Below are positions 44,451 to 56,450 of a stretch of 64,000 nt of DNA, piece by piece (the stretch's first letter is position 1; each line of letters begins with the position of its first letter). The stretch is from Larix kaempferi (taxonomy: Eukaryota > Streptophyta > Pinopsida > Pinales > Pinaceae). Under the pieces are notes generated by a model. The model made no database searches and was not told the origin of the DNA. It was given only the letters and a program-made list of their open reading frames with translations. Location: assembly GCA_027924585.1 (NCBI GenBank), contig BSBM01000965.1, positions 2,604,001 to 2,668,000 of the forward strand, in the 5' to 3' direction. The translations under genes were made by a program, and so were the position numbers.

Positions 44451-45658
44451 CAAAAGAAGTAGTTGGTAGTGCGAGCAGTAGACTTCACTATTATCGTAGG
44501 CCAATTATACAAATTAGGGCCTGATGAAGTACTCCCAGGTGTGTTCTAGAACACGAAAAGCCATTCATATTGGTTGATGCACATTCAAGTGTTACGGGAG
44601 GTCACTATGCGGGAAAAGCCACCGCGCAGAAGATATTGCGCGCAGGGCTATGGTGGCCTTCGATCCATAAAGATGCAAAGGAGCAATGTCAAAACTGCGA
44701 GCTCTGTCAGAGGACAAGAAATCCATCATGAAGAGACGAAATGCCATTGAATCCACAGTTGACATTACAAGCATTTGAAAAATGGGAAATTGATTTTGTG
44801 GGACCTATAAACCCACCGGGGAAGAGAATTGGTGCAAGGTACATTATTACTACAACCGGTTACCTCACCAGATGGGCAGAAGCAAAGCCAATGAAGGACT
44901 ATAGTGCAAGTACTGCCCCACAGTTCATTTTTGAAGACATCCTTACAAGGTTTGGATGCCCTAAGATTTTGACGAGTGATCAAGGCACTCAATTTTTGAA
45001 CAGAACCATTGAGGCGTTGACAGAAGAATTATGCATTCATCATCGGCAAAGTACGCCTTATCACCCACAAGAAAATGGAATTGTTGAAGCGTTCAATAAA
45101 ATACTGGAGAATGCACTCACAAAAGTATGCAATGTGAATAGGGATGACTGGGACTTGCGCATTCCATCTATACTATGGGCATACAAGACAACATGCAAAA
45201 AGTTGACAGGCCACACACCTTTTAGGTTGGCCTATGGGAAGGAAGCAATTATGCCAATGGAATACATCATTCCCAGCTTGAGGATAGCTGCATTTACAGG
45301 CATGGAGGATCAGGATGCACTAGAAGAACAACTGCTACACTTGGTTGGTCTGGAAGAAGATTGCTTCATCGCAGGCTTCCACCAACAAGTGCAGAAAGAA
45401 AGATAAAAATCATGGCATGATTGCCACATCAAGAACAAGTCTTTCCAGGTAGGTGATCTAGTCCTCCAGTATGATAACAAGTTCATGAAATTTCCTGGAA
45501 AGTTTTAAATGAATTGGCTTGGTCCATATACTGTTGTACATGTTACTAATGGTGGCACAGTCCAGTTAGCCACATTATCAGGAGATAATTTGCCTAGCCT
45601 AATCAATGGAAGCAAACTAAAACCCTATTGGGATAGTCCTGCCTCGCAGAACCTTTGA
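44451..45658 (+). pseudogene. Element E integrase
   Basis: Zinc region HSSVTGGHYAGKATAQKIL to CQNCELCQRTRNPS. The core [27 protein letters not shown] and [14 protein letters not shown] has both Asp residues and the Glu. The GPY-like WLGPYTVVHV and KLKPYWD lie near the end. The core is open from 44741 to 45406. The upstream part is shifted by one base near 44550. TAA at about 45404 and 45506 break the C-terminus, which ends at about 45658. Confidence 0.85.
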
Positions 45659-46279
45659 CGATCAGAAGAGAAGTAAATTTCTAAGTGCCAAGTACAGTTG
45701 GAATTGGGCACTAGAAAGGGGGAAGAGTCTGTACGTAATGTATAATGAGGAAGTGTAGATACCGTGCAACACTATTAATATATGCCACTACGCCAAAAAA
45801 AAAGGAACCGTGTAGTTGCGAAGTCCAAAAGGTAATTGCAAATATCAAGTGAACGAGGAAAGATGTTAAGTTCAGAGACAAGGAATCAAGCACCACGAAG
45901 TAACTGTGTAGGAGAAATGATGACCTATCATGCAGTTCGACATTGTACTCTAGAAAAATAGTCGTTACAATGTCGGTTGAGAAAGTAGCCATTATACAGT
46001 ACTTTTCCAGCAACCACTTGGGCATTTAACGCACAGATAGCCATTCTGAATGCGTTTATGAAGGAAAGGACCGAAGAATCCACCGGATTTGGCCAACGGA
46101 TACCACATTTAATGCTTATCTAGCCATTGAGGGGCACGGAGGGGGTCAGCTACGCCTATAAATAATGCTGCATTCAAACTCGCGGGTGTTACCAAACACT
46201 TAGAAATTTTCTTGCGCTCAATACTTTGCAATATTGTTTTCAGTAAGCTATTCGAAACTCTGTGGAAGTTGTCCAATGG
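45659..46279 (+). promoter_or_regulatory. Spacer with internal TATA box before the third ORF
   Basis: No coding sequence. CCTATAAATAATGC (TATA core 46157-46164) lies about 120 bp before the ATG at 46280 and resembles the LTR promoter of the same element (CTATAAATAAGG). It is a plausible internal promoter for the third ORF. This is inference from position and sequence only. Confidence 0.5.
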
Positions 46280-46914
46280 ATGTATGAAAGGTCTTCTCTT
46301 GAAGAAGAGTTCACGGTCCAGGAGACTGTGAAGGTATTTCAATACGGTGGGATCGAAGGGTTAATGAGAACCCCATCTAAGAAGGGCATCTTAGAACCAG
46401 GTCAAGCGTCTAGATGATCTCCAAGACACGGCCCAACAATGAAAGACAAATGCAAAGAAACAGTGGGGTCGAGAACGAAGATACCAAAGATGAGTTCGAC
46501 AGTGTAGAATCCGCCAATAGTTGATAAGGAGATACCACTGACAATGACCCTAGATTATATCTCACCGTGTGCACGAGACACACCAGTCTTCACGTTAGCA
46601 AAGAATGCAAAATATGACATCCCGTTATCACCCATATCAAAGCACGTCGATGTCGATAAAAATTTGCTGGGTGAAATTCCAGAATGTTAGTGGGAAGATT
46701 ATGATCTGCTTTAGATGCAGAAGGATGAGCCCAATGAACCAAGGTTCCCATAGTTCCAGCCCGACTAGTACATGTGCTCAAAGAAAGATGTGAAGGGAGA
46801 GCTCACTTTGGTCGCCGAAAGCTGGTTATCAGGAGTAGTAAAGTCCGGACTGTTCAATCTGCTCAGACTCCCACATTTTGACAGATCACCGGAGCTGAAC
46901 GTGGTGGTGCGAAC
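46280..46914 (+). pseudogene. Element E third ORF, N-terminal part
   Basis: From the ATG at 46280 the frame stays in phase to the F insertion at 46914, broken only by stop codons (one TGA, five TAG). It includes EEEFTVQETVKVFQYGG and ELTLVAESWLSGVVKSGLFN. Continues at 48526. No known domain recognised in this part. Confidence 0.6.
46910..46914. repeat. Target-site duplication of element F, left
   Basis: CGAAC here and TGAAC at 48521-48525. The single difference is a C-to-T at a CpG. Confidence 0.65.
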
Positions 46915-48520
46915 TGTCACATACCCACCCATCCATCCAAGGCAAGGGAGGGAACATGAATCCAATCTATGGGGCTTTTTAAGCAAACTCAGCCATTCAT
47001 TAAAATTCATATTTTTAAAAACCCATGTGTGCAGATGTAAATTCAACAAACATGCACAACGAAGATAAATTCATCCACACACATAATTTCATGTGCATTC
47101 AATATATCAATAACAGCCATTTAACTTAACACATTGTAGAATTAAATACAAGCATAAAATATACTTATCTCAATGTAATGTTGTCCCCAACAACTCGCTA
47201 TGTCATTGCAACGTTCCTCCCAACCGTAGGTCTCTGCCCAGCCTGTATTGTTTCTGCACTCAAAGACCACCCCCGAACCGGGCATGATATCTACAAGGGA
47301 AAAATGGGATTTCAAACTCTTACACAGCCAAATAATCATTTGGATCTAAGCTAAGCCAGACCACTGCTGGGTTTATCAGGCTAAGTCTGAACCCTCTTCA
47401 TTTGTGGATGGTTCCACTCAAGCTCAAGCCAAAACAATGGAGACCCATTTCAACCCCAACAATATCCTACACACAAAAAACTCATAAACTGGGCATGGGT
47501 ACACATAATAGCAAAACCCCAAGTGTTGGGTATGGATGGAAAATGTGGGCAACCCAAAAACGAAGTGAGAAATGGGAAAACAACCCTGGAAAGGCAATTT
47601 CATTTTCAAAAAATGTTTGGGGACAACCCAGGAGCAAAAACGACCTCCATTAAACCCCCAATTCGTGGTTCTCTTCTCCCAGCCACTGTGCTAACCAAAA
47701 ATGATTTCCCAGCAAGCCAAAAACGTCCAACAAGCTCCAAAAACAACCAGCAAGCTCCCAAACTCCCAACAAGCTTCAAACTAAAACACCCAACAAGCCA
47801 AAAACGCCCAACAAGCTTCAAAAACGCCTAGCAAGCTCCCAAATGCCCAACAAGCTTCAAAATAAAACACCCAACAAGCCAAAAACGCCTAGCAAGCTCC
47901 CAAACGCCCAACAAGCTTCAAAATAAAACACCCTACAAGCCAAAACCGCCCAGCAAGCTTCAAAAACGTGAGAGGGTGAAGTCTAACCATGAATAAAAAA
48001 AATGGCTTGGGAAGGCAATTCGTGGGTGTTTTCTTGCCCAAGAAGGAGAAACACGATTTTCCATGAGGGTGGTTTTCCCATACTCGAATTTGGACAGCCA
48101 TACCTCCCCAATCCCCAAGGCATTAACTACTTCACCCAACTCTTGGGAAAAATGAATGATTGGGCACCAAAGTCAACATGGGTAGTTGATGGTTCATGGG
48201 TTCTCTCATTGACACTTGGCTTGACTCAATTGGCTCAAGGGTTTTGAATATCCTCCTCCCAATTCCTTGCAATATCATGCCCCCATCTATTGTTGCAATG
48301 CATAGCTAGTTGTGGGCATTTATATTAAGATGCATATTTACAATTCCCATGGTTCACTAGCACATGGGTAGCATAATTTCAAATACTTGCCTCTTCTAGA
48401 TCGAGCGTTCACTAGTGGGGCCTTGGCCTTGAGCTCCACGCTAGGAATCATACATAACATGCATATATTATTTACATTATAGCCCAAAATATTATAAGGG
48501 TCAAAATGGGGGACGTGACA
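46915..48520. mobile_element. Element F: 1.6-kb insertion, probable solo LTR
   Basis: Starts TGTCACATACCC and ends GACGTGACA, giving short inverted ends TGTCAC(A/G)T. 5-bp flanks match with one change, and skipping the insert rejoins the third ORF of E in frame. No internal gene. Size, TG...CA ends and TSD fit a solo LTR. A small DNA transposon is the alternative. Orientation undetermined. Contains a minisatellite. Confidence 0.7.
47700..47975. repeat. Minisatellite of AACAAGC/AGCAAGC words in F
   Basis: Half-units of 16-22 bp such as CCCAACAAGCTTCAAAA and CCTAGCAAGCTCCCAAA alternate. A higher-order period of about 60 bp is visible around 47800-47930. Confidence 0.75.
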
Positions 48521-48525
48521 TGAAC

Positions 48526-50791
48526 TCTGATGGCGCACATTCATGAGGGATATTTGTGGCTTGACCACAATGTCGACTTAACCATTGACATTATCCACCG
48601 CATCACTGGGTTGAGTAAAAGGGGTAAAGATCCGAAGCATTTTTTCCAAGGGAAAAGTAAGGACAAAGAAGTCGTAGCAAAGATGAAGAAAACTCAAACC
48701 GTCGTTAAAGGAAAGAGGGACTTTCAGACGGATGACATAGAGGATAGAGCAACAAGGTTTGGCACGCAATTGTTAGCAGGAAAGATTCTCAGAAAATGCA
48801 AGCCTTTGGAGGTTCCTGCAGGTGTAGTAGTACTTGGCGTCGCAACCACAGAGGGAAAACCATTCAATCGATGCCAATACTTATTGAACGAGTTCCTGGA
48901 GGAACTAAATGACACACAACTCAATGGTGGAAATTTCCATTTTACATGGCTGATAGTGTCGATTGCCTTTGTAGGGTAGAAGGAGCCGAAGGATTATGTT
49001 GGCGTAATTACTGATACCAATGACTACAGAGGGGCCCATTACGCAAAGCTTTGGGCAAATCTGAACTCATAGAGATAGCACACGACAGCTAAGGTTTTCT
49101 ACCAATATTATGACCAGCTGCGCGCAGTAATCATCCACACGCCACGAATAACAAAGTTGGTAACGAATCGTTATATTCGCACTGTTGATTTTTATGCTCA
49201 TATGCGTTCCATTTTCATTTCATCCAAAGCACAGAAGAGGAACACTGAATGGTATGCAGGAAACTACCATATGTATGAAGATGATATTGATACTATGATG
49301 AAGGAATGGCCTGTCGAGTTTCGAGTGGAAATTGTAGTTGTTGAAAGCGACTCCAGCAAGGACAAACCTATTCCATGTTCGATCACTGAAGAGAAGTAAA
49401 TGAGGAAAAGAAAGGAAGCTGAGAGCCCAACACAGAAAAAGGGAGTGCGAAAGAAGCAAAAAGATGATAAAGGAAAGTTAGATATACTTCGTAGCGATGA
49501 TTATGAAATGATCATGATAAAGATCACAGAACATATGGAAGATATGATAACTGACAAGGAGAAAAAGGACAAGGAAATGTAGGAAAGTCTGCAGAATATT
49601 ATGACCACACTGCAGGGGATTATATAGAAAATTGAATAAGTACACAAAATATTACCCTTGCCGCGGGACTCAGAGTCTGAAGGGAAGTCAAGGGGAACTT
49701 CGCAGCAAAAGACACTGTAGCTAGCCATAACTGTGCCTATGAAGTCCCACATCTTCCATCTGGATCCATTAACTGTGAACTTGCCACTGCCAGAACAACT
49801 AATGTTGGACACGAAGGATGTAGAGAAGGTGGAGATCGATCTAGAAAAGATACCACTGCTTGGTCTACATTATTTGCATCTCTAGGTTGTTGACGAAATG
49901 CATGAGAGAATGACTAACACACTAAAAGGACAAGCTGAGTTGCAAGCAGCTAATAAGCAATTGGAGGCATCTAGCTTGCGAAGAGCTATGGAGCTACAAG
50001 ATGAGCATGATCATCAGTAAAGTCTATAATCCACGATCACTGCGGTCGCAAATGATGTAGAAGAATTTGAGGTACAGCTGGACCCCGCAGATACTATTGT
50101 TAAGATCGAAGAAATGGTTAACATTCTTAAGACAGAAATGAAAGATATGAAGCTCATCCATGAGGCTAAGATTGCTTCCTTGGAGGCACAGTTTAACCCA
50201 CAGACTCCACCAAATGAGCAACAACTGAGAGCAAAGGAGGTGAAGACCGCAACAGAAAGCACAGCCACTGAGGTGTCTAAGTGTCAAAGTTTGCTAGATG
50301 CAGCGTTGAAGCCATTCACTGCCCTCGAAGAGGATCAACAGTTGCTAGAAGTAAAGAACGTTGTCAATGCAAAGCAAACAACATTAGAACAGTTGGATGA
50401 AGAGGTGAAAGACCTACTACCAAGAGAAAGACTTCAAAGGTATCGGGAAGTCACCACGCTGAAAAAGGAAGTTCGGGCCTTAAGAGAAAATGAGACTGAA
50501 CTCAGAGATAAATCGCAACCCTTGTTGGATGACGCCCACACGATTTCCCAGGAGATCGAGGCAAAGTTAAAGGAGTTACGCAACGGTCAAGAACAGGTGG
50601 AAGGCCAAGTAGATGATGAAATCATAGTTGAGATGCTAGAAACCATGAGACAAGTTGAGCAAGACACTAAGGAGACAGTCCAAAAGCTGATTGTCACATT
50701 CAATGAGTTCACGACAAAGCTAGCTCCGCAGGTGGCGGAACAGCTTGGAGAAGTTAAAGCTGCAGGTGGCTCAAGGACGAGCCACATGTGA
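48526..50791 (+). pseudogene. Element E third ORF, main part with C-terminal coiled coil
   Basis: The same frame as 46280-46914 continues here without a shift to TGA at 50789-50791, one base before the 3' LTR. It starts with HEGYLWLDHNVDLTIDIIHR and ITGLSKRGKDP, a motif like the TxDV..LTGL..RG signature of plant mobile domain proteins. A globular part follows to about 49400, then a Lys/Glu-rich stretch, then long coiled coils (about 49840-50010 and 50110-50770). More than ten stops, mainly TAG. Total length with the first part is about 960 codons. No membrane segment or signal peptide seen, so a classical envelope protein is unlikely. Confidence 0.65.
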
Positions 50792-50792
50792 G

Positions 50793-52330
50793 TGTTAGGG
50801 GCCTATTGGTCCTGGACCAAGTGGGGCATTTTGAGCAAGAAGGATTTTTGGAATTGTGGAGCTGAGCACAATTCAGTTGGAATACTTTTTGTATAAGTTT
50901 TTGGGATGCAGCGAAGCGTTGAAAGAGCTACAAAGTTCAGTGCTGTGAAGAGATAGCACTGTGATGTGTCCAGTCTATGTGGATCTAGAAAAGCAGAGTG
51001 TTGGACGAAATATGGCACAGATTCCGGTTAGACCGTCGGCGGTCTATTTTTTGTAAAGATGCTCAAGAAGTACCAAGCGGCGGGTAGGAGCAAAGTGGAA
51101 AAAAAGAAACTGGTCGCACATGCGGAAGAACCACTACCTGAACCAGTCACACAAGACCATTAGAGGAATAACAGAAGGCCGATAGCGACATGAGGCATGC
51201 GTTGAAGGTGGCCACGATGGAATATTTGCTACTAGAAGCCAACAGTCCGGTTTTGGGGAAACCGTGACAATTTTGTAAACCTAAGGATTTTTTCCTTCTA
51301 ATTGTAAAGACATGACATACGAGCATGATCTATAAATAAGGCATATTTTGTATGAGAAAGGGTTACTCTTCATTTTGTAAGTCTTGAATATTTTTGAATC
51401 TAAAGCTTAGAAGCTATTGTAGAGTCTCTGCAAGCTGTGTGCGCAGAGGCCTATTGAGAGAGAAGAGGGTCTGCAACTGAGTGCGCAGATAAAGAACTGT
51501 TGTACCCTTCCGAAAGACTAATATAACAATAGTTGTGGACGTAGCCTCCATCTGGGGGTTGAACCACATTAAATATTTTGTAGTGTGATTGTTTGTTTGT
51601 ATTGCATGTGCTCATTTGCTTACATTAGATGCTTGGATTCTCATTTATCAGTGGCTGTGTTAATTCTTTTATATGTATTCGCCATAGGAGAAAAGATGGG
51701 AATAATATGTTAAGTACTGCGGGAGTGAATGAATGTTGAATGCTTAGTAATCCAAGTTTGTGAACGTATCAGTTTATGGAATAATCACATGTGTATGTAG
51801 ATTTTGACTTGTATAACTCTTCGACACACAACACCGGGTGCGCACAGCCTTATATGTTTCGTTTGCTTGCAATTGTTATAAAGATGATTAATGTAAGGCA
51901 TTAGATGAATGATTGAGTGTTAAAATAAAGTCTTCATAGTGGTTAAGTTTGGAAGAGGAAGCATATAAGTCAATTGTGATGTCTTGTGATTCACATTCTA
52001 TCCGAACCGTGCAGTCCATAGATGCATTGGTTGTGCAAGCACCTTCGCATGCAGAAGTAAGGGCTGCGACACGGTCTATCGTCGTGCAATCCTCAGCTCG
52101 CAGTGCAAGTCTAATAGTGCGCTGCGTAGTAGTCCTGTCCGAAAAAATCATCACATCACTATGGAAATCTGATTCCGCAGTGCCGCCATAACTACACCTT
52201 GGGTGAGACCTCAGCCTATTCGCAGGCTGTTGCTGAAAGGGCCAGTGAGAAGGGATTTTGTTGGTTAAGTGAAACCGCGAAGAACCTGGGTCTATATTGG
52301 AAAATCTCTAGATCAATTTTTAAGCCAACA
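50793..52330 (+). repeat. Element E 3' LTR
   Basis: Starts TGTTAGGGGCC and ends CCAACA. TATA at 51330-51341. Compared with the 5' LTR it lacks about 30 bp near 50915 and a stretch near 51170. Confidence 0.85.
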
Positions 52331-52335
52331 ACATA
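52331..52335. repeat. Target-site duplication of element E, right
   Basis: ACATA, one base different from GCATA at 37336-37340. Confidence 0.7.
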
Positions 52336-52815
52336 CAACATCTGGGACCTGGTAGCTAGATGAGTCACTTGGCTCCCTGTTATCCTCACTATCGTGAAAA
52401 GTATATCACGCAATGGATGATCTCACACCTCTTTGATGGGAATCTTCCCACTAGAGGCATGAGCATGTGGAGTACAGTGTTGGACAATCAAGTCATCCAC
52501 CGTCTGGTCACTCCCCCTTGATCCGGTAAGAGCCACATTGTCCCCCCTTCGAGACAATCCTATCAAAAAGTATATGTCATCCACATCTCTAGTCATGTGT
52601 GCTCCTTGATCATGAAGTACTGCTGAGATGCATCCCAACTCTAGATCATATGCTCTAGTAGTAGCAGTTGGGCCCTCATGCCCTGGACCTAGAAGAACTT
52701 CAACAACCTATTCCTCAATGCCTCCACACATAGCGGATCGTTCGCTGCTTGTACATCATCCACCTCATGTTCGCACTCATGCCATTATAGAACCATGTTG
52801 GCGGCCACAAACCTG
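52331..52815 (-). pseudogene. Plant-mobile-domain-like gene, exon split by element E (upstream part)
   Basis: Read leftward from the acceptor CTTTAACAG near 52816: LWPPTWFYNG, NMRWMMYKQRTIRYVWRH, a frame change, then TRDVDDIYFLIGLSRRGDNV and GSDQTVDDLIVQHCTP. DVDDIYFLIGLSRRG is close to the signature of aminotransferase-like plant mobile domain proteins, which occur both in transposons and as domesticated plant genes. Stops and shifts make it non-functional. It continues at 37340. Confidence 0.65.
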
Positions 52816-53150
52816 TTAAAGAAAGCATTTGAACACGATTAGACCTCACCCCAACCATCAAAACTTTTTCTTTTGGGCTAGGTTTTGAGTGGAACATGGA
52901 TGTTTCCGTCGTCGCACCTCATCCTTGCAGACAGGGCGACATTGTTGCAAGACACCCTTGTGGGCTTTGCGACAACCCAGGTTCATCGCAGTTCCCGTAA
53001 GGGAGCCCTACGATGACCCGAGGGCACACAAACTCCCCAAAAATCAATCAAAAAAACTAAAAAATGGACAAGAATTGAAATTCTAAAGCACTAGAAAGAT
53101 GCTAGTTGAGATTTAGGGTTACCTACTCCGAACGGCTCATGAAATGGTCA
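52816..53150 (-). other. Probable upstream intron of the broken gene
   Basis: A pyrimidine-rich tract ending CTTTAACAG precedes the exon, and AG|GTAACC near 53115-53125 could be its donor. No upstream coding exon was recognised. Confidence 0.3.
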
Positions 53151-55280
53151 CTCGTAGCTCCGGCAATTGGTGAATAAAATTCTGCTCCAAATGGCACTTT
53201 TCTTCTCCCCAATTTGGAAAATAAACAATGGTAACTATATTTGGTCATTTTTTCTATTTTATAAACAAAAAGGGAATATTTGTTTTTCAAATTTAGATGC
53301 TCTATGGGTTATTCGCTATAGTTTGGATCATTTTTACTACATTTGAATGCCCAGTTGACTATTTGACCTAGTTTTCAAGCAGGAAGGAGACATTACGTGT
53401 CTCATTTGAGCCGTTTTCACATTGTAGCAATCATCTCAGGTATGAACAACCCATTGAATATTTTTTGTTTTTATTTCCACTCATTAGGTTTGATTATTTA
53501 ATGATGACGAGCTTACTCTTTGTTCTTTCTCATGATTTTAAAACCATGAGAACAAGTCACCGAGTTATGATTTATCAATTTTCCAGGCTCTTTAAACTCC
53601 TATGGAAAAGGAACCCCCCCAGAGTCTATCTTTAAGCTCTTTTCAGGCTCTCGAAATACGAAAAGATTGCCAAGCGAACTTGTCGCATTCACGCTTGCCA
53701 AAGTATTTGAACGGTCATCTCTCTGGTGATAGTTTACCCCTTTTTCGGACCAGGGGGCACTATTTACGAAAAAGGTATACTCCAGCTAACCATGACTGGA
53801 AGAGTCCTCTCCCACGTTGTTTTACCCTTTTTCAGGCAATGAGGCTAACTTCATGAAAAATGACCATTGGAGTCTTCTTTAGTTCTTTTTAGACTCTCTA
53901 AACATGAAATGATGACCGATTTTCCCTTTTATGGACTCATTAAAATTTAACATTGAAGGGCCCGCTATGGGATGAACCCCTCCTCTCCCAAGTTCAAAAA
54001 TATTTGGGATTAGACTCATATATGAGATGAGCTATACCGAGCATCTAGTTAACCTCATGAAGCTCGTAAAAAACACATGAGGCATTCATCAATCATGATG
54101 GGGAAAAAAGAAAGCTTTTATGTTACACTATTTACCTGTGGCAATACCTAGTTGTTCTTGAACATGGCACTCATTTGCATTTTCATACAATACTTGGATC
54201 ATCCATTTGTCCTTGAGTTTTACCTACTTCTTGAGTCTTGTCACTCCTTTGAGTCATTCAAAGAATGCTTCTGTCATCAGTTGCATTAGGAGTCAGTATC
54301 ATACTCGTCATGTCAATACTGCCAAGTCATTCCATGCCCATATTCAAGAATATATTTTCACCACTCATTATCTGCATTCAGTACACCTTCCATCATGTTG
54401 GTCTATTCTGAGTCAGTATTGCATATTACTGTACCATCCGATCTACTCTCAACATATGTGATCAATTTTCATGTTGATGATGGGGGATTCATCATGGCCC
54501 TCCTTCGACAGATTCATCCTTGTCGACTTCAAATCATCATCCGAGGATTGAATCTAGAAACCAATCAAGTACCTTGGGCCTACATGCCTTAATGGTAGGT
54601 TACCTCGCTTTCAACATGAGTTTACATCATTGACTCTTGATTGAAATATTTCATCATGCATTCGAATTCAACTCATTTATTCACGCTTGCTGATATGTAC
54701 CATGATACCTTGGGGATCATTGACATTAATGGTGATTACCCTCGTGCTTGTCAACGGTATACATCAATGACCGGTAATCAAGTGGTTTCTACAATGTTTG
54801 AGATCAAGACATTTGTAATCACATGGATAGATTCGTATCATTGCGGGTTTAGCTTGAAGACCCTGGGGAATAATTTTTTACCCAGGTTGCGATGGAGATT
54901 GTTTTGAGTCATATCACATAGATCCACATTTGTATTGGTCGTGGTTGTGTTATCATCTCATCATGGATCTATGCTTGTGTCTAGTAGCCATGATTATGTT
55001 CAGTTGGTCATTACTACCATGGATCTGCAATGTATTGATCGGTAGCCATGTTGTGAGTCATGTGAGACTGTGTACTCAAAGTCAGTTGTACTGCAGCAGC
55101 ATCCTTCGTCCAACAAGCCATTGCCATTCCTTCTGTCAAAGCATTTCACCTGTCCAATTTTCAAACAGCTTCATGCTTTGGGGGCATTCTATTACACCTA
55201 AATATTTCCATCATGATAGTCGGTGTAAACATCCCTGAATTTCCTTTGACTAAGTCATCCACATGGAAGAGATGCAAACC
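53151..55280. other. No gene recognised
   Basis: Moderately AT-rich sequence. CAGGCTCT/GACTCTCTAAA words recur loosely at 53.58-53.95 kb. TTTGGGGGCATTC near 55180 resembles a purine tract before a gypsy LTR. Nothing firm. Confidence 0.3.
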
Positions 55281-56050
55281 CTTTTATACTAGGTTTTGAG
55301 AGGTCGTCGCAGGTTGTCCTAATGCAACCTATGACATCCCAGGTTGTCCTCTTGCAGCATGCGACGATGTCAGTTAATTTATTAAAATAGCATCTTCGAG
55401 CCCGTTCTCGAAGGTAGCTGATGTGGATCCCTATCCCTAGCCATTAGGGGAGCTAGAATTCGATTCCTAGCCTTTGGGAAGGATCCCCTATCTCTCTCCT
55501 ATGATATCTCAACCTATCCTATCCTCCTAGTCCTATATAAGTGAAGCCTATTCCCATACCTAAGGGAGGAAGTCTATAGTATCTACATGCTAGTGAAATT
55601 AGCTTAGGAGAGATATCTACTCATCTATTGGGAGACTCTCACTTCCTTGGGAGGCTTTGGCATTGGCTTGATCGAATAAGGATTGCTACGTTAAGTCATT
55701 GGTTGTAATCTCTTCATCCTATGTATTTCCCTTTTAATACAGTAATATAAGTGCTTTCCACCAAATCTCATTGTGTTGATGATATTTTGTGTAGTTTGCC
55801 TACTTAACTGCTTACTTATATCTATTATTGTGTAGATGCACTTTATTGCTTGTGTTGTTCTATTGTCTTGATAGGTTTTGCAGGTGAGATCTGAAGACCA
55901 TCAAGCTTGGAGCAGCATTCAAGGAAAAAGGATCAGCGATCTGAAAGGTAAAGCATCTAGTTCCTTGATCTGTAATTAGATCTAGGAGAGTTATTTATGT
56001 TCTGTCTCTATTTTTTCTAGACTCGCGTTGAGCTATGGAGATCAGGCCTC
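55281..56050 (+). repeat. LTR-like promoter region
   Basis: CCTATATAAGTGAAGCC near 55531-55547 is a strong TATA box, followed by a transcribed-leader-like stretch and AATACAGTAATATAAG near 55735. A gag remnant follows at 56.09 kb. The order suggests an old LTR and its internal start. Limits and a partner LTR were not found. Confidence 0.4.
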
Positions 56051-56084
56051 GAGTCCGCTCTTGGTAGATTTCCGTCAAACAGTA

Positions 56085-56450
56085 CATGATTATCCTATTC
56101 ATATTCCTAACATGAAATAATGAGAGGATTTTCTTCCTAAGTTTAAAGGAGATGATATAGATAGTCTTTGGAAACATTTAAAAGATTTGTGTTCATGCAT
56201 GCACCACCTAGGAATTTATGATGAAGATGTGTTAATGAAGTTGTTCATGTTATCTTTTTAACACATAAATTGAAATTGTTTGTATTAAAAATCTATTACC
56301 AATAAGTTATTACAGATATATAAAATGAAGTTCAAAATTCGAAACTACTAAGGCGTTATTTCTTCCCTAAATATTATCTGCTCCAGAGCCCCATCTTACC
56401 TCGTTACCTAAAATTCCAAAGAAACTTTATTCCTCTATGTTCTACTCAAA
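56085..56450 (+). pseudogene. Retrotransposon gag remnant
   Basis: Reads FLPKFKGDDIDSLWKHLKDL and HHLGIYDEDVLMKLFMLS, then after stops LLRRYFFPKYYLL. The pattern matches the start of the capsid domain of gypsy Gag proteins. It is short and full of stops. Downstream to about 57.19 kb nothing is recognisable. Confidence 0.5.

Larger units (their letters stand above)
37341..52330 (+). mobile_element. Element E: complete ~15-kb Ty3/gypsy element with a third ORF
   Basis: Two LTRs (1,579 and 1,538 bp, about 90% alike by eye) start TGTT(A/G)GG and end CCAACA. Flanks are GCATA and ACATA, a target duplication with one change. Between them lie a tRNA-Glu-like primer site, an N-terminal extension, Gag with several zinc knuckles, D-L-G protease, a second Gag-like module, RT, RNase H, integrase, and then a third ORF running to the 3' LTR. 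Gag-Pol has a handful of frameshifts and many stops. A 1.6-kb insertion (F) sits in the third ORF. Element C is a relative. Confidence 0.9.

Noticed and set aside
46280-50791. Third ORF of E as a retroviral-type envelope gene
   Set aside because: No signal peptide, transmembrane segment or cleavage-site-like motif is visible. The coiled coil alone is not enough.
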